A stretch of 6,572 nt of DNA from positions 1 to 6,572 of the forward strand of contig CAIPQY010000344.1 in the NCBI GenBank assembly GCA_903867275.1. Reading direction: 5' to 3'. Of this stretch, positions 1 to 6,193 are shown one piece after another. A program made the translations under genes and the position numbers. The stretch comes from an uncultured bacterium (lineage in GTDB: Bacteria > Planctomycetota > Phycisphaerae > Phycisphaerales > SM1A02). The notes under the pieces are model-generated. The model saw only the letters and a list, made by a program, of their open reading frames with translations. It made no database searches and was not told the DNA's origin. Each line of letters starts with the position of its first letter. Within the stretch, counting starts at the first letter, position 1.

Positions 1-588
1 GCGCAGGCGGCGCTGTGGGCCACGCTGGTGGTGGGTGTGGTGAATGTGGTGGCCACCTTCATCACGGTGGGGCTGGTGGATCGAGCCGGGCGTCGCACGC
101 TGCTGGTGTGGGGCCTCACGGGCATGATCGGCTCACTGTGCATCCTGGGCTTCGCGTTCATGAACTTCGACGCAGCCGCGGCTGCGGCCGAGCAGCCGGC
201 ATCGGCCGAGGGAGCGCTGCCCTACACCACGCAGGGTTCGGTCACGCTGGCGTGGCTCACGCTGGTGTGCGTGGTTTCGTACATCGCGTGCTTCGCCTTC
301 AGCATGGGGCCGCTGGTGTGGGTGCTGATCGGCGAGATGTTCCCGTTGCAGGCGCGTGGATCGGGCAACGCCATCGCCGCCGGGGCCAACTACTTCGCCA
401 ACTTCGTGGTGGGCGCCACGTTCCTGTCCATGCTGTCGCGGCTGGGTGCGGCCAACACCTTCCTGCTGTTCGCGGTGGTGGCCACGCTGAATCTGCTGTT
501 CGTGCTGTTCTTCGTTCCGGAGACCGCGGGTCGAACGCTGGAAGAGATCGAGCGACAGCTGGGCGAGGCGCCTGCGGGCCAGACCTGA
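1..588 (+). CDS. MFS sugar porter, C-terminal part (5' end outside window)
   Basis: The open frame enters from the left edge and ends at TGA 586-588, giving 195 visible residues. It is the second half of a major facilitator superfamily sugar porter, a membrane protein that usually carries sugars by proton symport or facilitated diffusion. Diagnostic motifs appear in family order: D-R-A-G-R-R in the cytoplasmic loop 8-9 (residues 27-32), G-P-L-V-W with a following E-M-F-P and R in and after TM10 (about 103-120), N-Y-F-A-N-F in TM11, and P-E-T-A-G-R at 173-178, the family's PETKGR-type end motif. About five hydrophobic segments, probably TM8-TM12, can be seen. The stretch after TM9 (about residues 56-80) is a long Ala-rich external loop, which is unusual for the family. 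The substrate cannot be told from this half. The gene converges on the lipoprotein gene, with 34 bases between the stop codons. Confidence 0.9.
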   Translation, partial: AQAALWATLVVGVVNVVATFITVGLVDRAGRRTLLVWGLTGMIGSLCILGFAFMNFDAAAAAAEQPASAEGALPYTTQGSVTLAWLTLVCVVSYIACFAFSMGPLVWVLIGEMFPLQARGSGNAIAAGANYFANFVVGATFLSMLSRLGAANTFLLFAVVATLNLLFVLFFVPETAGRTLEEIERQLGEAPAGQT

Positions 589-622
589 TCGTTCGATGTG
601 CCGCCGTCGCGGCGCGGGGCGC

Positions 623-1195
623 TCACTTCGCGCGCACGGTCATCTGCAGCGTGCGCGTGTCGGTGGGCTTCACGCCCTTCTCCCACGGGCGGACCAGCAC
701 GAAGTGCATGGTGCTGGTGCCGGCCTGCGCGGCGGAGAACTCGAACACGGTGTAGGCGGGCGCGCCGGGCTTGCCCGGCTCGGTGGGCTCCACCTTGCCT
801 TCGCCCTTCTTCCAGTCGAAGAGCGGCTTGATCACGGTGGGCTCGGTGGCCTGCTTCAGGGCGTCGTCGGTGGGGTTGCTGTCGCAGCCCGCGAACATCC
901 ACTGGTAGCCGGTGCCGGTGGCGGCCTTCAGTTCCACGCGCAGCGTGTCGCCCACCTTGGCCGTGCTGGCGGTGGTGCGATCCAGCATGATGAAGTCGGT
1001 GCCGTCGGACTTCTTCTTGTCGCCGGAGACATCCTCGCGGATGCGAGCGATCAGGCGGCGCGGCGGCGACAGGATCGGGCGACCGGTGACGCTGGTGGGC
1101 TGATCCTGCGATGCGGTGCTGGAGCTGCCGTTGCTGTTGCAGCCGGCGAGAAGCAGTGCGAGCGCGACGAAACGGGCGACCTGACCGTGGTTCAT
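623..1195 (-). CDS. Lipoprotein resembling chagasin/I42-family cysteine peptidase inhibitor
   Basis: A 190-residue protein with a short signal peptide ending in lipobox L-A-G-C (Cys19), so probably lipid-anchored at the membrane. A Ser-rich linker follows. The C-terminal half, from about residue 64, fits the chagasin-like inhibitor fold (Inhibitor_I42). G-T-G-Y-Q-W at 94-99 corresponds to the family's NPTTGYxW loop, R-P-W-E-K at 169-173 to its RPWE loop, and a Gly/Pro-rich segment near 140-145 sits where the third inhibitory loop would be. Known family members block papain-like cysteine peptidases by inserting these three loops into the active site. The ATG overlaps the stop of the upstream dehydrogenase gene as ATGA. 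No Shine-Dalgarno sequence is evident, so translation probably depends on coupling. The first loop has G-T-G-Y instead of T-T-G-Y. The family assignment rests on two motifs and their spacing; the peptidase target is unknown. Confidence 0.82.
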   Translation of the reverse strand: MNHGQVARFVALALLLAGCNSNGSSSTASQDQPTSVTGRPILSPPRRLIARIREDVSGDKKKSDGTDFIMLDRTTASTAKVGDTLRVELKAATGTGYQWMFAGCDSNPTDDALKQATEPTVIKPLFDWKKGEGKVEPTEPGKPGAPAYTVFEFSAAQAGTSTMHFVLVRPWEKGVKPTDTRTLQMTVRAK

Positions 1196-2220
1196 GCCGA
1201 CAGGCTAACGGATTCGGCAGGGCCCACAACCAGATTGCCCCGCTCCATCCTGCCCGACTCGAAGGCCGTGGCGTTCTGCAGCGTGGTGCGCGCGATGGTC
1301 TGCACCGCCGGGCGCGTGAAGAAGCCCTGATGCGGCGTCACGATCACGTTGGGCATGCCAAGCAGGCGGGCAAGCGTGGCATCGCGCAGCACCTGACGGC
1401 TCAGATCGCTGTGGAACATGCTTGCCTCGCGCTCGAACACGTCGGTGGCGAACGAACCCAGTCGCCCGTCAAGCAGCGCCAGAATCACCGCGTTGGTGTC
1501 CACCACGGGTCCGCGGCTGGTGTTCACCAGCATGGCGCCGTGGCGAAGGTGGGTGAGCGCCTCGTGGTCGATCAGATGATGCGTGCGCGGCGTCAGCGCG
1601 CAGTGCAGCGACACGATGTCCGACTCCTGCAGCAGTTCGTGCAGCGAGGTGTAGCGCACGCCGATCGCCTCGCACAGCGGTTCGTGCTGCAGATCGTTCG
1701 CCACCACATGGCAGCCGAAGCCACGCAGGATGGTGGCGGTGGCGGTGCCGATGCGCCCGGTGCCCACGACGCCCACGGTGCGGCCATGCAGGCCGTTGCC
1801 CATCAGGCCCTGCAGGCGAAAGTCCTGGTTGCGGGTGCGGCTCCAGGCGTGCTGGATGTGTCGATCGAGCGCCAGCATCAGCGCCACCGCATGCTCGGCC
1901 ACGGCGTGCGGCGCATAGTCGGGCACGCGCACCACGGTCAGTCGCAGGCGCGCCGCCGCAGCCAGATCCACATGATCGAATCCGGTGCAGCGCAGCGCCA
2001 CCAGCCGCACGCCCGCGTGGTGCAGTGCGGTGAGGGTGGCCGCATCGGCCTGATCGTGCACGAACAGGCACGCCGCCTCGCATTCCGCGGCCTGTGCTGC
2101 CGAACCCGCGTCCAGGCGTGCATCCACGAACTTGATGGTGTGCTGTCCGCCCTGCGATTCGTTGGCCTCGGTGAACGAGGTGCGGTCGTGCGGACGCGTG
2201 CTGAACATGGCGATGCGCAT
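1192..2220 (-). CDS. ldhA: D-lactate dehydrogenase, LdhA type (NAD-dependent D-2-hydroxyacid dehydrogenase)
   Basis: A 342-residue cytoplasmic enzyme that interconverts pyruvate and D-lactate with NAD(H). It is full length for the family and resembles E. coli LdhA throughout, for example C-T-G-F-D-H-V-D-L at 78-86, V-A-E-H-A at 107-111, S-R-T-R-N near 127-131, and N-T-S-R-G-P at 233-238. The Rossmann nucleotide-binding motif G-T-G-R-I-G is at 153-158. The catalytic set is intact: Arg236, Glu265 (five residues after Asp260) and His297 in T-P-H-Q, in the same order and spacing as in characterised D-lactate dehydrogenases. The ATG overlaps the ppsA stop (TGATG, one shared base) and has its own AGGAG seven bases upstream. 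Its stop overlaps the next ATG. Other 2-hydroxyacid substrates are possible, but the LdhA-specific motifs make D-lactate the best call. The direction of flux in the cell cannot be read from sequence. Confidence 0.93.
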   Translation of the reverse strand: MRIAMFSTRPHDRTSFTEANESQGGQHTIKFVDARLDAGSAAQAAECEAACLFVHDQADAATLTALHHAGVRLVALRCTGFDHVDLAAAARLRLTVVRVPDYAPHAVAEHAVALMLALDRHIQHAWSRTRNQDFRLQGLMGNGLHGRTVGVVGTGRIGTATATILRGFGCHVVANDLQHEPLCEAIGVRYTSLHELLQESDIVSLHCALTPRTHHLIDHEALTHLRHGAMLVNTSRGPVVDTNAVILALLDGRLGSFATDVFEREASMFHSDLSRQVLRDATLARLLGMPNVIVTPHQGFFTRPAVQTIARTTLQNATAFESGRMERGNLVVGPAESVSLSA

Positions 2221-4703
2221 CAGCGGGCTCCTGTGGGTGTGGCAAGGGTGCGTGCGACTTCGGGCAGGGCATCGGGGCTCAGCGACATGGAATCGATGCC
2301 GATGTCGGCCAGCCACGCGGCGAAGGCCGGATTGCTGCTGGGCGCCTCGCCGCAGATGCCCACCGGCACGCGACGGGCGTGGGCCTGCGTGACCACATCG
2401 TGGATCAGCCGCTGCACGGCGGGGTCGCGCTCGTCGAAGATGTGCGACAGCAGTTCCGAGTCGCGGTCCACGCCCAGCGTGAGCTGCGTGAGATCGTTCG
2501 AGCCGATCGAGAACCCGTCGAACAGCTCGCTGAACTCGCTGGCCAGCACGGCGTTGCTCGGGATCTCGCACATCATGTACACCTTCAGGTCGTTGGCGCC
2601 GCGCGCGATGCCGTTGCGCGCCAGCTCGGTCAGCACCAACCGCGCCTCCTTCAGCGTGCGGCAGAAGGGGATCATCACCACCACATTGCGCAGGCCCATG
2701 GTCTCGCGCACGCGGCGCACGGCGGCGCATTCCAGCGCGAATCCCTCCCGATAGCGCGGGTCGTAGTAGCGCGAGGCGCCGCGGAAGCCGATCATGGGAT
2801 TGTCCTCATGCGGCTCGAACGCGGCGCCGCCAAGCAGGCTGGCGTACTCGTTGGTCTTGAAGTCGCTGAAGCGCACGATGACGGGCTTGGGGTGGAAGGC
2901 CGCGGCGATCTGCGCGATGCCGTGCGCCAGGCGCTCCACGAAGAAGTCGGGTGGCGTGGCGTGGCCCGCGGCGCGTTTCATGATCGCGTCGCGTTCGGCG
3001 GCATCCGCCACGCGTTCGGGATGCACCAGCGCCATCGGATGGATGCCGATCCACGACGACACCAGGAACTCGATGCGCAGCAGGCCCACGCCGGCGTTCG
3101 GCAGCTGGCTCAGTCGGAAGGCCTGGCCCGGGTCGGCGATGTTCAGCATCAGCGGCACGCGCGACACCGGCAGCGTGGCGGGGTCCACATCGGTGCAGGT
3201 GAACGGCACGCGCCCATCGTGCACCACACCCACATCGCCGCCGGCGCACGACACCGTGACCATCTGCCCATCGCGCAGCGTGGTGGTGGCGCCTTCGCAG
3301 CCCACGATGCACGGCAGTCCCATTTCGCGCGACACGATGGCGGCGTGGCAGGTGCGTCCGCCGCGGTCGGTCACGATGGCGGCGGCCTTGCGCAGCACCG
3401 GCTCCCAGTCCGGGTCGGTCATCTGCGCCACCAGCACCTCGCCCTGCTGAAATCGGTGCAGATCCTCGATGCCGTGGATCACGCGCACCACGCCGGCGCC
3501 GATGCGCGTGCCCACGCTCTTGCCGCGCAGCAGCGGGGCAGCAGCATCCTGCAGGCGAAACACCTGCATCACGGTGCTGGCGTTGGTGCGTGCGTGCACG
3601 GTTTCGGGCCGCGACTGCAGCAGGAACAGTTCCCCGGTGCGGCCATCCTTCGCCCACTCGATGTCCAGCGGCACATCGTGGCCAGCCGCGCGCGAGGCAT
3701 GCGCCTCGGCCAGCAGCGCCCACTGCGTGAGCTGCATCACCTCGTCGTCGCGCAGCGCGAAGCGCCGCTGATCCTCGGGCAGCACATCGGCCATGCGAAG
3801 GCCGCTTGGCTGGGCGGCGTCGTACACAAGCTTCACGCTCTTCTGGCCAAGTTCCTTGCGGATGATCGACTGGAATCCGGACTTGGCGGTGGCCTTGTGC
3901 ACCCAGTATTCGTCGGGACGCACGCGACCCTTCACGATCGTTTCGCCCAGGCCCCAGGCTGCGTCGATCAGCACCACGCCGCGGAAGCCCGTCTCGGTGT
4001 CCAGCGTGAACATGGTGCCGGCGCAGGCCAGATCGCTGCGCACCATGCGCTGCACGCCCACCGACAGCGCCACCGCCTCATGTGGAATGCCGTTGTTGAT
4101 GCGGTACACGATGGCGCGGTCGGTGAACAGCGACGCCATGCACTTGCGCACCGCCACATCCAGCGCCTCGGCGCCGCGGACATGCAGATACGACTCCTGC
4201 TGGCCGGCGAACGAGGCGGTGGGCAGATCTTCGGCGGTGGCGCTGCTGCGAACCGCCACATCCATGCCCGCGGCCTGATCCACATGCACCGAGCTGCTGG
4301 CTGACAGTCGCTGATACGCCTCCATCAACTGCGTGCGGACCAGGTTGGGCAGCGGCGCCTGCGTGATGCGCGCCCGGATGGTGGCGGCGGTGGCGGCCAG
4401 TTCGCGGGTATCGCCGGGGGCGATCGACTGCATCTGCTGCGCGACCCACTCCGTCAGGCCTGCCTCACGAAGGTGCAGACGAAATGCGTCGGTGGTCACC
4501 GCGAAGCCATCAGGCACCCGGATGCCGAGCGGCGTGAGTGCACTCAACATCTCGCCCAGCGAGGCGTTCTTGCCACCCACCAGCAGCAGGTCGGTGGCGC
4601 GGATCTCGGCGAGCGGCAGCACCAGTCGCTGCGTTCGAAGCGTGCTGGAGCCGCGCAACAGCAGTTGCGGCGCCGCGATGATGCCTTGTCCGTTCGAGTG
4701 CAT
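2220..4703 (-). CDS. ppsA: Phosphoenolpyruvate synthase (pyruvate, water dikinase)
   Basis: An 827-residue cytoplasmic enzyme that makes PEP, AMP and phosphate from pyruvate, ATP and water, the gluconeogenic bypass of pyruvate kinase. All three family domains are present in order. The N-terminal ATP-binding domain has G-G-K-N-A-S-L-G-E-M at 43-52 and A-V-R-S-S-A-T-A-E-D at 150-159. The swivelling phosphohistidine domain has G-G-R-T-C-H with catalytic His453. The C-terminal PEP/pyruvate barrel has F-K-T-N-E-Y near 615-620, D-N-P-M-I-G-F-R-G at 634-642, G-S-N-D-L-T-Q at 734-740, and G-I-C-G-E-A-P with catalytic Cys784. E. coli PpsA is 792 residues, so this one is slightly longer, mainly because about 20 extra residues precede the first motif. 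I chose ATG 4703 because GGAGG lies five bases upstream; the GTG at 4709 overlaps that Shine-Dalgarno sequence, and GTG 4622, which would give about 800 residues, has none. It is the first gene of the coupled ppsA-ldhA-lipoprotein operon. Confidence 0.96.
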   Translation of the reverse strand: MHSNGQGIIAAPQLLLRGSSTLRTQRLVLPLAEIRATDLLLVGGKNASLGEMLSALTPLGIRVPDGFAVTTDAFRLHLREAGLTEWVAQQMQSIAPGDTRELAATAATIRARITQAPLPNLVRTQLMEAYQRLSASSSVHVDQAAGMDVAVRSSATAEDLPTASFAGQQESYLHVRGAEALDVAVRKCMASLFTDRAIVYRINNGIPHEAVALSVGVQRMVRSDLACAGTMFTLDTETGFRGVVLIDAAWGLGETIVKGRVRPDEYWVHKATAKSGFQSIIRKELGQKSVKLVYDAAQPSGLRMADVLPEDQRRFALRDDEVMQLTQWALLAEAHASRAAGHDVPLDIEWAKDGRTGELFLLQSRPETVHARTNASTVMQVFRLQDAAAPLLRGKSVGTRIGAGVVRVIHGIEDLHRFQQGEVLVAQMTDPDWEPVLRKAAAIVTDRGGRTCHAAIVSREMGLPCIVGCEGATTTLRDGQMVTVSCAGGDVGVVHDGRVPFTCTDVDPATLPVSRVPLMLNIADPGQAFRLSQLPNAGVGLLRIEFLVSSWIGIHPMALVHPERVADAAERDAIMKRAAGHATPPDFFVERLAHGIAQIAAAFHPKPVIVRFSDFKTNEYASLLGGAAFEPHEDNPMIGFRGASRYYDPRYREGFALECAAVRRVRETMGLRNVVVMIPFCRTLKEARLVLTELARNGIARGANDLKVYMMCEIPSNAVLASEFSELFDGFSIGSNDLTQLTLGVDRDSELLSHIFDERDPAVQRLIHDVVTQAHARRVPVGICGEAPSSNPAFAAWLADIGIDSMSLSPDALPEVARTLATPTGAR
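2228..2232 (-). promoter_or_regulatory. Shine-Dalgarno AGGAG for ldhA, inside the end of ppsA
   Basis: On the - strand, AGGAG lies seven bases before the ATG at 2220, within the last codons of ppsA. It supports this ATG as the true ldhA start and indicates that ldhA can recruit ribosomes itself as well as by coupling through the TGATG junction. Confidence 0.7.
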
Positions 4704-4705
4704 GC

Positions 4706-4721
4706 GCACCTCCGTGGGTGC
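4706..4721 (-). promoter_or_regulatory. ppsA ribosome binding site within a small hairpin
   Basis: On the - strand, GGAGG (4713-4709) sits five bases before ATG 4703 and fixes the ppsA start. The same bases take part in an inverted repeat, GCACC (4721-4717) and GGTGC (4710-4706), with a six-base loop. Part of the Shine-Dalgarno sequence could therefore be paired in the mRNA. The binding site itself is well supported; a regulatory role for the five-base-pair stem is only a possibility. Confidence 0.6.
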
Positions 4722-4806
4722 AGCCTAGAGACGGCTTGCTGCAGCACGGCCTGCCAGCGAGGGGTTGGCGCAAGAACTCGTGAGGATGTCAGGCGTGTTC
4801 ACGCGT

Positions 4807-4828
4807 CGCCTCGCGTGCGCGCGAGGCG
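4807..4828 (-). terminator. GC-rich hairpin after the STAS gene, possible terminator
   Basis: A perfect nine-base-pair stem (CGCCTCGCG paired with CGCGAGGCG, loop TGCG) begins 12 bases after the STAS gene stop. There is no T-tract on either strand, so it is not a classical intrinsic terminator. It could be a weak or Rho-assisted terminator, or a transcript-end stabiliser separating the STAS gene from the ppsA operon. If it does not stop transcription, STAS and ppsA could be co-transcribed across the 136-base gap. I found no convincing -35/-10 pair for ppsA in that gap. Confidence 0.45.
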
Positions 4829-4839
4829 TGCGCGGGCCG

Positions 4840-5202
4840 TCAATGTGCCCGCGTGTTCTTGCGCGCATGCGACTGCGCGGCTTCCAGTGACTCGGCCAGA
4901 TGCAGCAGGGCATCCAGGCGCGCCATGCGCAGCGCCTTCTCGACTTCGGCGGCGGGCGACAGCACCACGGTGGGGTGCTTGTCGGCGGCCAGCGCGCGGC
5001 TGACCTGCAGCAGCAGGCCGATGCCAAGCGACGCAAGGAACGACACCTGCGACATGTCGATGATGGCGGGCTTGCGACGGCTGGCGGTGGATGCCAGCAG
5101 CTTCAGTTCGATCGCCTGCACGCCACTCAGATCGAGCGGCCCGATGATCTGCACATGCGAGTGGTCGCCGTCGGTCTCGATGATCGCAATCGTGGTGGCC
5201 AT
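4840..5202 (-). CDS. STAS-domain protein, anti-sigma factor antagonist-like
   Basis: A 120-residue protein that is one STAS domain, the fold of SpoIIAA/RsbV anti-anti-sigma factors. Visible landmarks are the early strand and turn G-P-L-D-L (21-25), the core D-M-S-Q-V-S-F-L-A-S-L-G-I-G (49-62) and a closing helix around 96-110. Ser58 falls where the phosphorylated Ser of SpoIIAA lies. The usual Asp just before it is Ala (F-L-A-S-L-G-I), as in many STAS proteins of this subtype. Family members bind a HPK-like anti-sigma kinase when unphosphorylated and so free a sigma factor; others sit in larger signalling assemblies. No kinase, phosphatase or sigma factor gene is in this window. I chose ATG 5202 because the domain begins there. 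An upstream in-frame ATG at 5274 lies inside the preceding terminator. The partner and output are unknown. Confidence 0.85.
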   Translation of the reverse strand: MATTIAIIETDGDHSHVQIIGPLDLSGVQAIELKLLASTASRRKPAIIDMSQVSFLASLGIGLLLQVSRALAADKHPTVVLSPAAEVEKALRMARLDALLHLAESLEAAQSHARKNTRAH

Positions 5203-5253
5203 GCGGCGCAGCCTATCGCGCGCCCGCCGCGCGCAGGCGGCATGCAACACTCC
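5203..5253 (-). other. Short leader of the STAS gene with a GC hairpin
   Basis: Only about 50 bases separate the preceding intrinsic terminator from the STAS start, so any dedicated promoter must lie here or overlap the terminator. I see no good -35/-10 pair and no strong Shine-Dalgarno sequence. A perfect six-base-pair inverted repeat (GCGCGC at 5218-5223 and 5229-5234, five-base spacer) would form a stable hairpin in the leader. In DNA this GC-rich such repeats also arise by chance. Confidence 0.3.
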
Positions 5254-5292
5254 AAAAAGCAGAAGGAAGCGCATTCCAGCGCTTCCTTCTGC
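5254..5292 (-). terminator. Strong intrinsic terminator after the first exosortase-tail gene
   Basis: On the - strand, GCAGAAGGAAGCGC (5292-5279) pairs perfectly with GCGCTTCCTTCTGC (5272-5259) around a six-base loop, and is followed at once by TTTTT (5258-5254). A 14-base-pair stem plus T-tract, 24 bases after the stop at 5317, is a textbook Rho-independent terminator. It separates the secreted-protein gene from the STAS gene. Confidence 0.92.
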
Positions 5293-5316
5293 ACGTTCGT
5301 CACAAGAATCCGCTGC

Positions 5317-5922
5317 TCAGGCCACGTCGCGGCGACGGCGGCACACCATGGCAGCCAGGCCGATCAGTGCGGCGGCGCCCGGTGCGGGCACCGGCACGGC
5401 GAAGAACAGGTTGTCAACGGTGGGGTACACCGAACCGCCGCCTGCAGCGGTGATGGTGAGGCCCGCGATCGCTGCACCGGTCGAGTAGAAGCCGGCGAAG
5501 GCCGCGGCGCTGTTGGTGAACAGGATCGAGCTTGTGCCATCGGCCAGCGTGACCTGCACCAGGCTGGGCACGGCATTGAAGGTGCCATCGGTGCCGAAGA
5601 AGTTGCCCGACACGCCCTGCACGCCCGGAGCAAAGTTGAAGCTCAACGAGGTGGGGTCAACGGTGGAGAACAGTCCACTCTGCACGCGCAGGCCGCCGGT
5701 GGCGGTGGCGGTCCAGGTGACGCCGCCAACCGAGCTGCTGAAGCCCGAGCTGTACACGCCATCCGTGATCGAGTTGAAGTCTTCCGTCACCACGCTGAGT
5801 GCCTGATACGCCGCGTAGGCATCCCAGACATTCTGCTGCGAGAAGGAGATGATGGCGGCCGAGGCTGAGGCCGTGAGTGCGGTCAAGCCAAACGCTGCGC
5901 AAGCGAGGGTGCGGGTCTGCAT
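5317..5922 (-). CDS. Secreted protein with exosortase-type (PEP-CTERM-like) sorting tail
   Basis: A 201-residue exported protein of unknown function. It begins with a signal peptide (basic start M-Q-T-R, a hydrophobic Ala/Leu core, likely cleavage after A-S-A near residues 20-23). The mature part is rich in Ser, Thr, Gly and aromatic residues, with alternating hydrophobic patterns typical of a beta-sandwich. The end has V-P-A-P-G (178-182), a short hydrophobic stretch (about 183-194) and R-R-R-R (195-198), matching the tripartite tail that an exosortase recognises for membrane-coupled processing and surface delivery. The segment D-N-L-F-F just before the tail is common in such proteins. I chose ATG 5922 because the signal peptide starts there; the frame stays open further upstream to 6108, but that part does not look like protein and crosses the putative promoter. 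There is no clear Shine-Dalgarno sequence. Confidence 0.86.
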   Translation of the reverse strand: MQTRTLACAAFGLTALTASASAAIISFSQQNVWDAYAAYQALSVVTEDFNSITDGVYSSGFSSSVGGVTWTATATGGLRVQSGLFSTVDPTSLSFNFAPGVQGVSGNFFGTDGTFNAVPSLVQVTLADGTSSILFTNSAAAFAGFYSTGAAIAGLTITAAGGGSVYPTVDNLFFAVPVPAPGAAALIGLAAMVCRRRRDVA

Positions 5923-5942
5923 GATTGTGGGTCCGGAATGGA

Positions 5943-6054
5943 GGGAACAGGGGGAACGTGACGGGAACGCGAACAACGTTTCGTTGGACACTCCGGTCAC
6001 CTGAACATCGTGGGGAACGGAACTGGCTGGCCGGGGGGGAACGCCAACGAGAAC
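5943..6054 (+). repeat. Cluster of short GGGAAC-type direct repeats in the leader of the exosortase-tail gene
   Basis: Nine copies of a (G)GAAC core occur on the + strand in 112 bases, read as GTTCC(C) on the gene's own strand. Exact GGGAAC is at 5943, 5952, 5963, 6013 and 6037; shorter forms with GAAC start at 5971, 6003, 6020 and 6051. The first three are 9 and 11 bases apart. If the promoter at 6062-6090 is right, all of them lie in the transcribed, C/U-rich leader upstream of ATG 5922. They could be protein- or RNA-binding sites, or simple low-complexity drift. Confidence 0.5.
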
Positions 6055-6061
6055 GGGCATG

Positions 6062-6090
6062 AATGTAGGTCGGCTGTCCGGACGAATCAA
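6062..6090 (-). promoter_or_regulatory. Putative sigma-70-type promoter for the first exosortase-tail gene
   Basis: On the - strand, TTGATT (6090-6085) and TACATT (6067-6062) are separated by exactly 17 bases, each matching four of six consensus positions. The predicted start would be near 6055, giving a leader of about 130 bases before ATG 5922. The site lies between the upstream gene's terminator and this gene, as expected. The spacer contains the eight-base palindrome GTCCGGAC (6076-6083), which could be an operator half-pair or chance. Confidence 0.42.
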
Positions 6091-6093
6091 GCC

Positions 6094-6112
6094 CACCTTT
6101 GGCCGCACCTTT
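6094..6112 (-). repeat. Pair of AAAGGTG direct repeats just upstream of the putative -35 box
   Basis: On the - strand, AAAGGTG occurs at 6112-6106 and again at 6100-6094, 12 bases apart start to start, roughly one helical turn. The second copy ends three bases before the putative -35 element. The position and spacing suit a tandem activator site, but two seven-base copies are modest evidence. Confidence 0.35.
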
Positions 6113-6135
6113 CGCAGAATCTGGCCGCCGGAAAA

Positions 6136-6171
6136 TGGAAAAGCCCCGAATCCTTGCGGATCCGGGGCTTT
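6136..6171 (-). terminator. Intrinsic terminator after the second exosortase-tail gene
   Basis: On the - strand, a stem of 13 base pairs with one internal A-C mismatch (6171-6158 with 6153-6140, including CGGGGCTTT) closes a four-base loop. The T-run TTTT begins in the 3' stem and ends at 6139, and a second short T-run follows at 6135-6132. It begins 22 bases after the TGA at 6194-6196. The + strand side has only TTT after the stem, so the - direction is favoured. Confidence 0.85.
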
Positions 6172-6193
6172 GAGGTCAGGTCAGTTTGCCAAA

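Noticed and set aside
598..615. Possible bidirectional terminator between the convergent porter and lipoprotein genes
   Set aside because: GCCGC (600-604) pairs with GCGGC (609-613), but the stem is only five base pairs and no T-run follows on either strand; too weak to call in such GC-rich DNA.
764..779. Perfect seven-base inverted repeat GCCGGGC/GCCCGGC
   Set aside because: It lies inside the lipoprotein coding sequence, encodes the Gly/Pro-rich loop, has a two-base spacer and is probably a by-product of GC-rich Gly/Pro codons.
2221..2730. N-terminal extension of the ldhA frame back to 2730
   Set aside because: The extension lies inside ppsA in another frame and is Arg/Ala-rich; the LdhA family N-terminus begins exactly at ATG 2220 with its own AGGAG.
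1111..2754. A 547-residue open frame on the + strand opposite ldhA and the end of ppsA
   Set aside because: It shows the same low-information His/Arg/Ala composition and spans two real genes on the other strand; no start signal or family motif is visible.
2379..4304. A 641-residue open frame on the + strand opposite ppsA
   Set aside because: It is fully antisense to an unmistakable ppsA, its translation is full of His, Ala, Gly and Arg without domain motifs, and long antisense open frames are expected in GC-rich codon-biased DNA.
5203..5274. Longer STAS protein starting at 5274 with a signal-peptide-like start
   Set aside because: The start codon lies within the hairpin and T-tract of a strong intrinsic terminator, so the extra residues are encoded by terminator DNA; the STAS domain begins at ATG 5202.
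5923..6108. Longer start for the first exosortase-tail protein at 6108
   Set aside because: It would put about 60 residues before a clear signal peptide and would run through the putative promoter and repeat cluster.
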